Assembly: GCA_001643675.2 (NCBI GenBank)
Contig: LSRY02000010.1
Span: forward strand, 1,435,001 to 1,499,000
Direction of reading: 5' to 3'
Length of the DNA: 64,000 nucleotides
Source: Monocercomonoides exilis
Lineage: Eukaryota; Preaxostyla; Oxymonadida; Polymastigidae
Below are positions 1 through 10,296 of this stretch, in pieces; position 1 is the stretch's first letter; each line of letters begins with the position of its first letter. A program made the position numbers and the translations under genes. Below the pieces are notes generated by a model. It was not told where the DNA came from. It was given only the letters and a program-made list of their open reading frames with translations, and ran no database searches.

Positions 1-89
1 CTCATAAAATATTATTTATTTTATTCTTAAAAAGGATAGATGTTAAATGGTATAGCCGATTTGAGTGAAAATTATACAAAAATAGCGCA

Positions 90-2590
90 AGGTTAAAAAG
101 AAATGATGTTCGTTGGGATTATTATTCCATCTTGTTTAAGAAAAACAACGCATCAGTGATCGAATCAAACACTCAAAATGGCGAATTGTATATGAAGAAC
201 TGCGCAATGAGTGTGGCAGGAGGAAAGCAAAACACAATTACATTTTTCTTAATCAAATCGACAGAAATGATGGTTGAGCTGGAGTTTGTCACGATTTCAG
301 ATGTGAAATCAACGTCTCGTTATTTTCGTTCTCTCTTTCATCAGCAAATATTAATGAACAGGAATACAAGGTGAAACTTTTAAATTGTTCACTGCAAAGA
401 TTGGAGATTGATGGAAGTGGAGAAGCAGCCGTGTTTGGAGGGAATATGGGAGTTGGAATGGTGATGAATGGAAGCAGAATTGACGGGGCAGTGTCGGAGA
501 AGAGCAAAGAAGGAGGGGCACTGAAAATAGCGTTGAATGAAGGAGGATTTGTTGCAATTGAAGAGAGCTCATTTACTGGATGTGTTTGCAAGAATATGAG
601 TGAGGGAGGAAAAGGAGGAGGGATTTATCTGGATTGCAGTTCAAATGGAGAAGCATTTCAGCTCTCATCGATATCGTTTTCTGGATGCTCAGCAACAGTT
701 GGGAAGAACATGTTTGTGAAGAGCAGCAGTCTGGTGAACAGCGTGAATACAGAGCGTTTTGCATTTGATTGCTCAGGATTCAAGGAGGATGGGAATGCAT
801 TTGTTGGGGAAGATGGGATTTATGGCGAAATGGATCTTCGAGTGTTTCTTGTTTCTTTGAAGTGTGTGGTTGTGTCTGTGTCGACAGATGGGCATGACAC
901 ATTGGGATGTGGAAGCGATGAATTTCCTTGTTATTCGATTGTTCATAGTCTTTTGCATCTGTCATCATAACGTGTTCGTCTGATTTTCATTGTGGCAAAG
1001 AGCATGATTGAAGGAGAGATAAATCTGGAGGAGATGAGTTTGAGTTCAAAGAGCAGAGATTTGTGTGAAGTTGAAGTGAAATCAAACATTGGAAAAACAA
1101 GAGAGGCTTTGATTTCAACAACTGGAACAGTCTCATTGTCAAGAGTGAACTTTGTGTTCGATTCTGAATTCATTTCTTCACATGAATCGTTGATATCTCA
1201 TGATGGAGGAATTCTTGAAATTATGAATTGCTCATTCGCTTCAAAACAATCCAATGAAGAAGAAAATGAATTTGCAAACATTCCATTTCACATAATTAAT
1301 ATGGAAAAAGGAGAATTACAACTTGATGGATGCTCTATATCAAATCTCATTCTTCATGAATCGGCATTGCATCTTTCATCACCACTTCCATCAGTGATTT
1401 ATTTATTAACGATTTGCAATTCTACAATTAAAACTTCTTTGATAGATATAAACGAATGTGGGCAATTAACAATCAAGGATTTCAATACAGAAAATATCAC
1501 AGTTGAAGGAAATGAAGAATCATTGATATCTTGCCTGTCAATGAAAAAGACAATGCAATTGACAAATTGCAACAATGTGTGGAGTCAGTTCAAAGACCAC
1601 AAAAGGGAAATTGATGAAAATGGAGGATTGCACAGATGTAAAAATGGACAGTTGCATTTTTGATGGAAGTTCAAAGGAAAGAAATGAGAAGAAGTTGAAT
1701 ATGGAAGAAGAGATGTGCAGATGGGATGGATCTCTTGTGGATGTTGTGAAGAGTTCTGTTTTGATGAAAGATACAACATTATCGAATTCACCAAATGGTG
1801 GAATAACAATGAGTGGAGGAAATGTGATTATTGAGAAAGGAGAGTTCATAAATAACAATCCATCAATTGAGAGATATCCATCATTGAGAAGAAATATCAT
1901 CTGTTCAGATTCAGGAGTATTGAATGTGATGAGTTTGAAAGGAGGTGATGGTTGGAAGGATAATACTTCACTCTGGATGTTGAATGAAGGGTGCAGTTTT
2001 GAAGGGATTGTTACAAAAAGGGATTCATCATTCTTCATTCCTGTGTTGGAAAGCGTGGAAACAAAGGAAAGCACAGATAGAATGAAGCTGACATTCAAAG
2101 GATTGCTTCTTGTTCCATGCAATCTGTCATTCTCAGTTGTGAAGAGGAAAGGTGAAGAGAAAGAGATTGAAAAACATGATTTTGATTCAAATGGATTCTT
2201 GTCAGAAAGAGAAGTTGAGGGAAGTGTGGCAAAAGATCTTATCAGCAGTTGTGGAAATGATGTTGAGGTGAGTGTGCATGTCTTATTTGGGAATGCAGAA
2301 TCTCCTTCATCAACAAATTCATTTATTCTGAAGAATGCAACTGCATCTGAATCTGATGGAGATGGAAACGTTGTGAAAGAAGGCAATCTGACAAGTTCAT
2401 TGTGGATAATAATAACACTTACGATTGTTCTTTTTATTATTCTGATTGTGTCAATTGTTGTCACAATTCGATGGAGAAAGGCAAAGAATGAAAACAAAGA
2501 TCTGAGAGAGATTGTGAATGACACAGTGAAAAAAGATCTGAAGCTGATTGAGATTGTGACAACGAAGATGTCACCAAAAGAGCGATGAAA
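90..2590 (+). pseudogene. Decayed beta-helix-type surface membrane protein gene (5' truncated)
   Basis: This is the remnant of a large cell-surface protein with a C-terminal membrane anchor. The translation consists of short Ser/Asn/Gly-rich strands with recurring 'NCS', 'SSF.GC' and 'GG..I' patterns, as in right-handed beta-helix surface proteins. A Cys-containing strand around 880-965 (CGSDEFPCYSI) matches the family landmark seen again at 25.2 kb. One hydrophobic helix lies at about 2395-2470 and is followed by a basic R-W-R-K stop-transfer sequence and a charged tail ending in MSPKER. The frame is broken: a shift near 330-370, an in-frame TAA at 968-970 and another shift near 1580-1660. 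No signal peptide is visible, so the 5' end is lost or lies further left. The tail stops at TGA (2586-2588), but the frame stays open beyond it and resembles the passenger at 55.2 kb. The surface-protein class is inferred from recalled oxymonad families, and ligand and function are unknown. Confidence 0.7.
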
Positions 2591-2900
2591 GAAAGAAAGA
2601 AATAGAGAGAGAGAGGAGGAGGAGAAAAAGAAGAAGAAGAAGAAGAAGAAGAATATAAAGAATTTGATGAAGAAGAAATTGCGTATGAAGAAGGAGAAGG
2701 AGAAAAGGAAGAAAAAGAGGAAGAGGAAGAGAAGAGAGAGGTGGTGCATGTGGCGGAAGGGGAGGTGGAGAAAATGAAAGGGATTGGTCAGCAAGCTCAG
2801 GAGTTGCCGAGCAGCCTGGCAAAGGATTGTCTAAGCACAAAGATGCGCATTCTGTTGTTGAAGCAACCGAAGTGGCAAAGAAGAGGAGGAAGAGGAGGAA
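2591..2900. repeat. Purine-rich low-complexity tract (GAA/GAG/AAG)
   Basis: A plus-strand purine tract follows the surface-protein relic directly. One frame gives a Glu-rich stretch and then a short mixed segment containing 'GIGQQAQELPSSLAKD', ending at TAA near 2910. It may be the degenerate cytosolic tail of the preceding gene. Composition alone makes any frame look open here, so no product is claimed. Confidence 0.45.
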
Positions 2901-3610
2901 GAATTAGATAACAATAGCGTTGCACTTTTGACCAAACCAGGCCCATCCCTTTCGCGTCCGATGTCTGTCTCTGCTTTGGCTTCTGCATCTGTCTCTGCCC
3001 CTGTTTCTGCTGCTAGCGTGCTCACAAACTGTGGGTTGTCCTTCGGAAAAGGAGAGGGCGGAAGAGATTCCTTCTCAAACCTATACTCGCTCGCAAACAG
3101 CTGCTCTGCAGGTACAATTATGCTCATCCGCTTCGCTTTGTTCCTGGGGGAACAAGACGATGCAGCCATCTCAGCTCCATGTGAACGCTCATCAGAGCAG
3201 CTGTGCCTGCGATGCTGCCTGCTGACTCCTTCTGAATGATGATGATGATGATGGTTAGACGGCAATTGTGGCTGCTGCCGAGATTGTTGTTGAGATTGTT
3301 GCCGCAGCATTTGCTGGTACTTGTTGTGCTATTTGCTACCTTGATTGCTGTGATGGCTGTGGTGTTGGTGTTGGTGGTGGTGATGATGATGATGCAATTG
3401 ATGTGGATGACAATCTTGAGGAGCGCGTGCATGTCCATTGCCTGTGTTCATTTTCGTCTTTGACTTCAATTTCTCTTTCTGTGGTGATGGACCTGTTCCA
3501 GTTTCTGTTTCATGTAGCTGTTGTGTTGCTTTCAGAGTGCGTTGTTCGCATGAACAAGTCAAAGAAGAAGAAGAAGAAGATGAGGAGGAGGAGGAGGAGG
3601 AGTGATGCAA
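2831..3610 (-). CDS. Low-complexity Ser/Gln/His-rich open frame, uncertain
   Basis: A minus-strand frame about 260 codons long is interrupted only by one TAG at 3329-3331. It runs from a Ser run through His-rich and Gln-rich stretches into a more complex segment (AKRMSIIVPAEQLF), an Ala/Glu/Thr repeat and a second Ser run. Base composition is clearly richer in G+C than the flanks, resembling the large genes at 41-50 kb. The opposite strand also contains a 103-codon frame over the same DNA (2928-3239), so coding direction is not settled. No domain is recognised. It could be a degenerate gene or a GC-rich low-complexity relic. The TAG sits in a Gln-rich stretch, where one CAG to TAG change would explain it. 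Confidence 0.25.
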
Positions 3611-3624
3611 TTTTTGAATAAGGA

Positions 3625-4540
3625 AATAAAGTTGACTGAGTTCATGGTTATCATTGAATTTACAAAATTTTTGTTATTATTATTAAATGATCCAACAATT
3701 GAAACATCTGTTTGATAGAATATGCCTTGAAAAAGAGCACATGGTATGCGTTCAATGAAATAACAATATACATTTTGGAGTGAAAGAAACTGTTTTCACA
3801 ATTTTTATTAACATTATTAAATTTTGTTAAAATGTATTGATATTTCAAATCGATTCATTTTATAAATAAAAAAACTACAAATATATGAAAAGTCACTTTT
3901 AATGAACAAAAAGAAAACAATTATCTTCGGCATTTTTCCGAAAAAAGCAATAAATTGAAAATGAATAAATCATAACATATCAAATGAACTTAATAAAAGT
4001 TCTAATCTTATAAAAAAATATTCATTATCAATAGTGATCGTTCACCAATGCATATTTGAGAAGAAAACAAATGTATATTAACAAAAACATCCTTTGAAAT
4101 TCAATAAAGCTATGAAAAAGCAGTTCGAGTGAATTTCAACATGGCATCACCTGCTTATAAAAGTTTGAATATATAAGGCGAAGATAACGTGACATCAGAA
4201 AACTTCAACATTGTGTGAAATAAAAAAAAGCGAGTTCTTATTTTTTGGATATCAAAAATATAATTGTGGGAATGATCAAAATATTTTAATTTTTTAATTT
4301 ATTTTTTCAAATGTTTTATTTTTTGAAAAATCATGAATAAAATAAGAGTATATAATAATTTACGATCTCTCAGCTGCTTATTATTTGGAAATTATCAATT
4401 TTAATTGAAATTTTGAAAAAATACTCATATTTATGGGTGATTTTTAAAAATAGTTTTTTCTCAAGGATCAAAAAGAATTTCAAGATTCCAGTCCATACAA
4501 ATGTTTTATTATTAATTCTACTTTTTATTTATCATAATGT
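3625..4540. other. AT-rich stretch without recognisable gene
   Basis: The sequence is strongly AT-rich with homopolymer A and T runs. Frames are short and phenylalanine/isoleucine/lysine-rich, as expected for non-coding AT-rich DNA. I see no RNA gene, inverted repeat or conserved protein signal. Confidence 0.5.
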
Positions 4541-4541
4541 T

Positions 4542-5790
4542 TTAAAGAATAATCAAGAATTGGAAAAGGACCTTAAATACACCTATGCCCATAAATTCTT
4601 TTTTAATAATTTTTCTGGTATTTCTTCGTTCATTGTCATCTTCTAAATCATCATCTTTTAAAATTTGGGATTTGAATATTTTTCTTTTATTCGGCTTCTC
4701 TTCAGAAAACAAATCTTTTTCAATTTTTTCTTCAGCAAAATGATCTATTTTCTTTTCATCTTTCATCTTTTTGTATACTTTCGATTCATCGAAAAATGCT
4801 TGGTCGGAAATAATTTTTCCATGGAAATTGAAACGATGGGCTTTTTTTTTCAGTTAGACTGAAGGAGTGTCAAGAAACTTCACCAATACAGAATTCGAAT
4901 GAACAGACAGCACACCTCTTTTTTCAAATGCAGAGTGAATTGTTGAAGGAAGCAATGCAGTTTGCATAGTTTGTGGCAAGGCATTTGCAACTGCTTTTCG
5001 TCTGAGTGCGATCGAAGAGAAGATGGAACAACATAGTTTGAATTGAAACATCTTTTAAACACAGCAAAAACTCCGCAGTCAAGTGGCTGTGTGAGATGGG
5101 TGCTGTGTGGAATAAATGTTTCTGCGTCAATTGATTCATCTGCAAATTTTTGCCACAGATCTGGCTGTGCTCTTAAAGGATGAGAATCCAAGAGAAGAAA
5201 GCATTTATCTTCATTCATTTCTCGCAATTTTCTTCTTTGGACAATTCCAGCCAGTAGTATCTCTTCAGAATAGCGAGCAAACAATGCATCAGTCATCCAT
5301 CCATCATTGTCTGCCCAGGCGTGAAGCTGCGGGCTGAGCAAGACACTCATTTCTTGTGGTAGTTTTTTGGATGGCCAAAGAACAAGGCTTGGAAGAGAAT
5401 AACCATCAGTTGAAACAACAACCACTTAAGTGGAGTTAGGCATGTTGATTGGTGTTTTGGAAAACCCAACTGGAACATCTGAAGGATGAACAGCAAGTTG
5501 TTTTGTGGAGTCGGAAAGATGTAAAGAGGATTCCTCGGTGTTGAAGATGAGTGAAGTGGAGTATTTGTGAGTGTCATGAAGTGATTGAAGAAAAGAGAAG
5601 AAAGGTTGAAGAGACTGTTTGTTAGACACAGATAAACGTTGAATATCAACATTATGAGGAATTTATGTCTTAAAACATGGATTTCGTTTTTCAAAGGAAC
5701 AATGAGTGTATTTGGAAATTTTGACTTCTGGTTCTTCTTTTTCGCCACTTCGAATTTTTGCTTTTGGTTAGCACTGATTCCATCTTTCAT
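4542..5790 (-). pseudogene. Broken pogo/Tigger-type DDE transposase
   Basis: The product is a relic of a DDE_1-superfamily (pogo/Tigger/Jerky-like) transposase, a cut-and-paste enzyme. The diagnostic block is on the minus strand at about 5100-5215: a 'LLLDSHPLRAQ' Asp strand, then 'FIPHSTHLTQPLDCGVFAVFK', which corresponds to the family's hydrophobic-P-[PH]-[NS]-[ST]-T-x-x-x-Q-P-L-D-x-G motif. Upstream, 'VVVVSTDGYSLPSLVLW' fits the strand before the catalytic region. The frame is damaged by an in-frame TAA at 5426-5428, a shift near 5630 and a shift near 5000, after which the alternate frame gives a plausible C-terminus (PSTIHSAFEKRG...). A Lys/Glu-rich segment at 4542-4850 may be a further tail exon behind an AG. 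No terminal repeats or target duplication were found. Confidence 0.7.
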
Positions 5791-5799
5791 TATTATGAA

Positions 5800-7050
5800 A
5801 AAATATTAATAAGAAAGAAATTGAAATGGTAACCAATTGTATTGTTTTTGTTTCAGAATAACTCACTCCTGTGAAACTTTCTATTCTGACAACTCCAGTT
5901 ATTTATTCTTCATCTTCTTTTGAAAATAGCTCAGGACTTCCAACTTTTCCCACATTTTTTCCCCTTTCAACGGCAGTTACAGCTCAATCAATCGATGAAC
6001 GAGAGAATTCATTAAGATTAGCACCGTCGATCACATGTCATTTTCCATCAGCAATTTTTGCAGCTATACGTACTGATCGATTTTTTGTTTAACGATAATG
6101 GATATGTTTCATCAAATCTCTCAATTTTGTTAATCCAATTTCTTTTCTTTGTTTCTCTACACTCATACAAATAAAATATAAGAAATATTTTTTTATTTTA
6201 TAAAATGAATATATCTTTTTTTGAATTGAAAAAACAAATACAAATATTAATTTTTTCGATTAAATTCTAACTTTGTCAGCCCCGTTGCTATCACCAAATC
6301 TCTTCAGGGGAGGCACAAATCAGAGATGGAGGAGCTAACTCCCCCATCTCCACCCCCATCAGAGATTAGGAATAGTTATTTAATCTTAATTTCTAACTGC
6401 CGACTTTTCCTTTTATACTAAAAACAATTAATAAAATATGAAAAGTGGGTTGATTAAACTAACTATTAAAATTTTTGTCCGGATAAAAAAATGTCCGGAT
6501 AAAAAAGCTACCCTAAATTTTTATTTTGAAAACTTCCTCACTTTTAATAAAAAACCCTAATCAGTTGATTAAATGAAAAGTTTTCGTTAAACTTAACCCT
6601 AATAAACACATTGACAAGGGATAAACCATCTTTTTCTAAATGAAAACATTATAGGAATATTCTCTCTTTTTAATCTTAGTGGTTTGATCTTTAACTTTTG
6701 ATGATTACTGCTTTAATAATACTGAAAATTTTCAGTTTATTTATCGAATGTTCTCTTTTTGAGAATTTTTACATCAGTTTATAAGGTTTTTTTTTGGTCA
6801 AAAATTCTTCTTTTGGACTATTTTTTTTCAGGTTGCTATGCACCCTTACCGAGATGAGAAAGATAATACAAGAGAAAACATCATGGTTAAATTTGAGTAC
6901 TTTCATTTGAAATGAAGAAAAAAATAATTTGATATAAAGCTTGTTGGAATAAGTTTCACTTGTTCTATCCACAGAAAAAAAGGTTACACATTTACCACTC
7001 AAAGATGAATGAAGAGGAAAAGATAAAAACAAATAAAAAAAAGTGTTTGG
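5800..7050. other. AT-rich intergenic DNA with small repeats
   Basis: There is no convincing gene. A short G+C-richer patch lies at about 6285-6370. A 14-bp direct repeat (GTCCGGATAAAAAA) occurs twice, at 6477-6490 and 6493-6506. The 5870-6092 part contains degenerate frames on both strands and may be the 5' end of the neighbouring transposase, but I cannot support an exon. Confidence 0.45.
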
Positions 7051-7051
7051 T

Positions 7052-8395
7052 TCAGCAGCATACTAAATAATCTTCCAAATTAAAGATCAAATAAAAACCT
7101 TCTCGTGCATCTTTCGTTAAGCTGTATCGAAATCTGAAAACACTATCTTCATATCCTTCCTCCTCCATTTTTTCAAATACCTTTCTTTTTGTCTTTTGTC
7201 TTTTTTCTCCACTTTCATTGTTGTCCATTGAATCCATAATCTTTGACAAAGATGATTGAAAAAATCTATCAATCATTCAATCGATGAAAATTTCACATAT
7301 GAGCTACTCATTTCCTCCAAAATAAGTTCGATAGCTCCTTCATTCAGCAAGTCATCAATTTCCACATTACTGTTATAAGCTGAACTTTGAAAAGAATCTA
7401 CACACAGATCGCTTATGAATGTGTCATAATTCTTTGTCGCTTTGTAAACTTCTACAATTGTGTTGATTAATTTGACATTCTCCCGATTCCAAGATTGGCA
7501 AAGAATAAGAAAGAATCTGTTGTTTCAAACCATCTCCTGATTACAAGCATTTTTTTCTCCTCTTTTCGTACTTTCCCATCTTTTCTCTTCCAATTAATCC
7601 ACTTCAAAAATTCATCCAGTTCTCTTGCTGCCTCTCTCTAAAAAAATTCAGATTATCCACGATCACTCCGATTGGATCATTATTAAGCATGTGAAATCTG
7701 TTCATTAAGAATTCCCAAGCAGACTGATACGCAAGATGAGTAAGGTTGTGATGAACTTGATGGTGTTGAATGATCTCTTCGATCTCATTCAGAAACATCT
7801 CTTTAAACATATTCTTCAATTCAAATAAGCAAATACAAAAGCACAAACAAACAAATGTGAATAATTTGGAATAAAGACATACGTTCACACATTTTCTCCA
7901 TCATGGATTTAGCTCAAGGCTATCAAAGTCATTTCCACTTCTTTTTGAACTTCCTCGCTTTTTCCTTTGTTCAACACAACTTTCAGGAGGAAAGGCACAC
8001 AAATTTCCTTGAGTTTATCGTGGATGGATTTGAATCTTTTGTTCCAAAACAAAAAGCATTCGTAAAGATCAATCAATAACCTTTCATTCTTTTCTTCTTT
8101 TTTCTTCCCTTCTTCAACAATCATCCACTCAAATCTTTTCTTCAAGGAAGTGTTATTAAAAAATAGATGGTCTGTTGTATTTTTCGCATTTTCACATCCA
8201 ACATGTTTCAGTTACTCAAGCGCTTTTTCAAAAGGATATTTGTTCATAAAAATCAATTTAAAGCTTTCATCAAATTCTTCTTTTGATAAAAATGGTTTTA
8301 GCTCTTTTTTGTCCATTTTCTTCAGCATTCCATTCATTTCTTCTTTCATCAGTCTTTGCTCTTCTTCTTCAATCAAATCCAGGAAACATTTCTTT
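7052..8395 (-). pseudogene. HHN-family gene, copy 1 (broken)
   Basis: This is a member of an uncharacterised gene family with five copies in the window (also at 10.8, 20.6, 36.0 and 61.3 kb). The first recognisable exon (about 8395-7915) is acidic and helical. The next exon (from about 7830) starts behind an AG and has the family motif EEIIQHHQVHHNLTH followed by QSAWEFLMNRF. The C-terminus 'FEKMEEEGYEDSVF' ends at TGA 7052. The copy is inactivated by a TAA at 8212-8214, where other copies have a residue before LKH[IV]G, by another TAA just after the first exon's LIALS, and by frameshifts after 7604. The C-terminal part is intact. It lies just left of the DIRS element. The fold is probably all-alpha, possibly ARM-like, but no function can be assigned. 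Confidence 0.7.
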
Positions 8396-8633
8396 TCAAA
8401 AAAGAAATGAATTGATTTTCCAATAAAAGCAAACAAATTCAAATGCACACACCGCAAAACTGTTCCAATTCTTTCATATCCTTTGTTTTCACACAAACAA
8501 TAGACCATCAATAATTCATATTATCCCATTCAAACGAAAACAAAATAATGTGAAGAGAGTTATAATAGGCAACATTAAAACTAAAAACTGTCATCAATAT
8601 TTCGATATTCAAACGATTCTTTCTTATCCAAAC

Positions 8634-8704
8634 AATAAAAGTGCATAAGCACCTTTATTTTCAAGAAAAACATCCATTCAATTCCTTCTCTTTTATTTGA
8701 GATC
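8634..8704 (+). repeat. Left inverted terminal repeat of DIRS copy A
   Basis: Seventy-one bases match 15789-15859 as a perfect reverse complement. The repeat contains the short internal palindrome GTGCATAAGCAC and a CCTTCTCTTTTATTTGAGATC end. Further bases leftward (to about 8590) do not match the right side, so the boundary is set by loss of pairing. Confidence 0.9.
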
Positions 8705-8736
8705 ACGATCAATGGGTCATCGCCACGATCGGATCA

Positions 8737-9636
8737 ATGTTGCAATCTTCGCAGTTCGCGACATTTCCTGGACTTACGCCGTCGACCGAAGCAGCCGGAC
8801 TGCCAGGTGGGGCGCAAAGCCAGATGAACATCAAATTGCAGCCGCAGCTCCTTTCTCCGCCTTTTATCAACCAGCCAACAGGATCTTCAACACAGCCGTC
8901 AGACAGAGAAAAGAGCAGACGAGCAGAAGAAGAAGGCATGTACGAAGCTGCAGCATCTGTTTTTGAAGAAGTATTTGCACAGGATCCAGTTAAATCTTTG
9001 CTCGACATTCAGATTCATGCTTTTTCAGTGGAAAGAATTCAGCGGGAATATTCCTTACACGATTTAAGCCGCTTGTTACCGCCAGTGCCTCCTCCAGCTA
9101 CAAAATCTAAGAACTGGTTCAACGACGCTCTAGACAACGCAGGATATAAACAGGAGATGTGCCTATGTCAAGCCTTCAAAGCCGTTTTGTTTTGCTTAGC
9201 CGAAATGGATTCCAACAAGGAGAGCGCACGACAGAGAGCTTCAGATGCGCTTGTCCTCACGGCAAAAGCGTTCTAGGAGGCCAGAAATACCAGTATTCAA
9301 GGGCGGTTCGGGTTTAAAGCAGCGGAAAAAATGAGAGCGGAAGCGGCGGCTGGGCTGTTGACATTGAGACAAGAACAGATCCTGAAAGAATCGGAGCTAG
9401 AAACGGATATGGCTAGTGCGCGAAGGAAATACAGAGGTTTTGAAACAATGATCGAGGCAACGAAGGAAAGAATGGATTTCCGTTCAGCCAGCCCAGTTCA
9501 GGCGCAGTCAAAAGGAGGAGCAGGTCAGAAGTTATTTCGTCATAGACCCCGCTCTTTCTCAGGAAGGAGAAGCTATGGAAGCCGAACGAGAGCAGCAGGA
9601 TGGTCCAGTCGGAGTCGGGGTCTTCAAAGGAATTAA
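8737..9636 (+). pseudogene. DIRS ORF1 (gag-like), one in-frame TAG
   Basis: This is the first open frame of the DIRS element and its product presumably packages the element RNA. It is Gln/Pro-rich at the N-terminus and becomes charged and helical ('RAEEEGMYEAAASVFEEVF'). A basic Arg/Ser-rich C-terminus (about 9540-9636) could bind nucleic acid. A TAG at 9274-9276 interrupts an otherwise continuous 300-codon frame; it follows the residues LTAKAF. The frame overlaps the start of the reverse-transcriptase frame. No zinc knuckle is visible. Function is inferred only from position within the element. Confidence 0.6.
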
Positions 9637-10288
9637 CGAAAGCAACAGAGAAAGAGTCGCAGCCAGATCAGATCATTGGAGGAAGAACGGTGCTGTTCTT
9701 AAAGGCATGGGAAGAGATTGGAGGAGGAGATTTGATCCGAAATGGGATCCAAGCGATGTGGAAGAGCAGAAGAGAAAGAGAGAGACTTTCAAAGATGTCG
9801 TACAGAGATGGAGCCGAGCGAACAAGCGGGGAGCACAGAAGAGCCTTCAAGGATTTGTTGGAGGAACAGACGAGGACCGGAATAGTGGAGGAGATAAATC
9901 AGGAAGATGTCAAACACAGGAACAACGTATTCCTGATCAAGAAAAAGAACGGAACATGGAGGCAGATCTTAGACTATCGTCGTTTGAATGCAGCGGTCCT
10001 CAGAACGCATTTCAAATGCGACAACGAGAGAACAGTGGAGAGAATATTGCTGAAAGAAGATTGGGCAGTGACGATAGACCTTCATCAGGCATATTATCTT
10101 CTCCCAGTTTCAGAGAATCTCAAACCATATCTCGCTTTCAGATTTCTCGGAAAAGATTACGTATTCAAAGGAATGCCTTTCGGATTCGTTGATGCACACA
10201 GAATATTCACACATGTGATGAGGAAAGTGACGAAGGAAATAAGAAGAAGATGGCATGTGAGGCTTGTTGCGTATTTGGACGACCTGCT

Positions 10289-10296
10289 AATATTAC
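10289..10296 (+). repeat. 8-bp target-site duplication (left), AATATTAC
   Basis: AATATTAC directly precedes the TAAGCCTGGG terminus. The same eight bases directly follow the other terminus at 13204-13211. Removing the element and one copy restores the DIRS reading frame, which independently confirms the boundary. Confidence 0.95.

Noticed and set aside
1538-2794. Long minus-strand frame (418 codons) opposite the surface-protein relic
   Set aside because: It is the antisense of a purine-rich coding strand, giving Phe/Ser/Leu-rich nonsense. The plus strand has the anchor helix and family motifs.
8212-9276. Alternative genetic code with TAA/TAG read as glutamine, suggested by several in-frame TAA/TAG codons (968, 3329, 5426, 8212, 9274 and others) in otherwise open frames, as in some oxymonads
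   Set aside because: The CCR4-like (2,158 aa, Gln-rich), hAT transposase (951 aa), ADPRH and kinase-like genes contain no internal TAA/TAG. ADPRH ends at TAA, the kinase-like gene and hAT end at TAG, and reading through the kinase-like TAG would run into the next gene. The in-frame stops occur in relics that also carry frameshifts.
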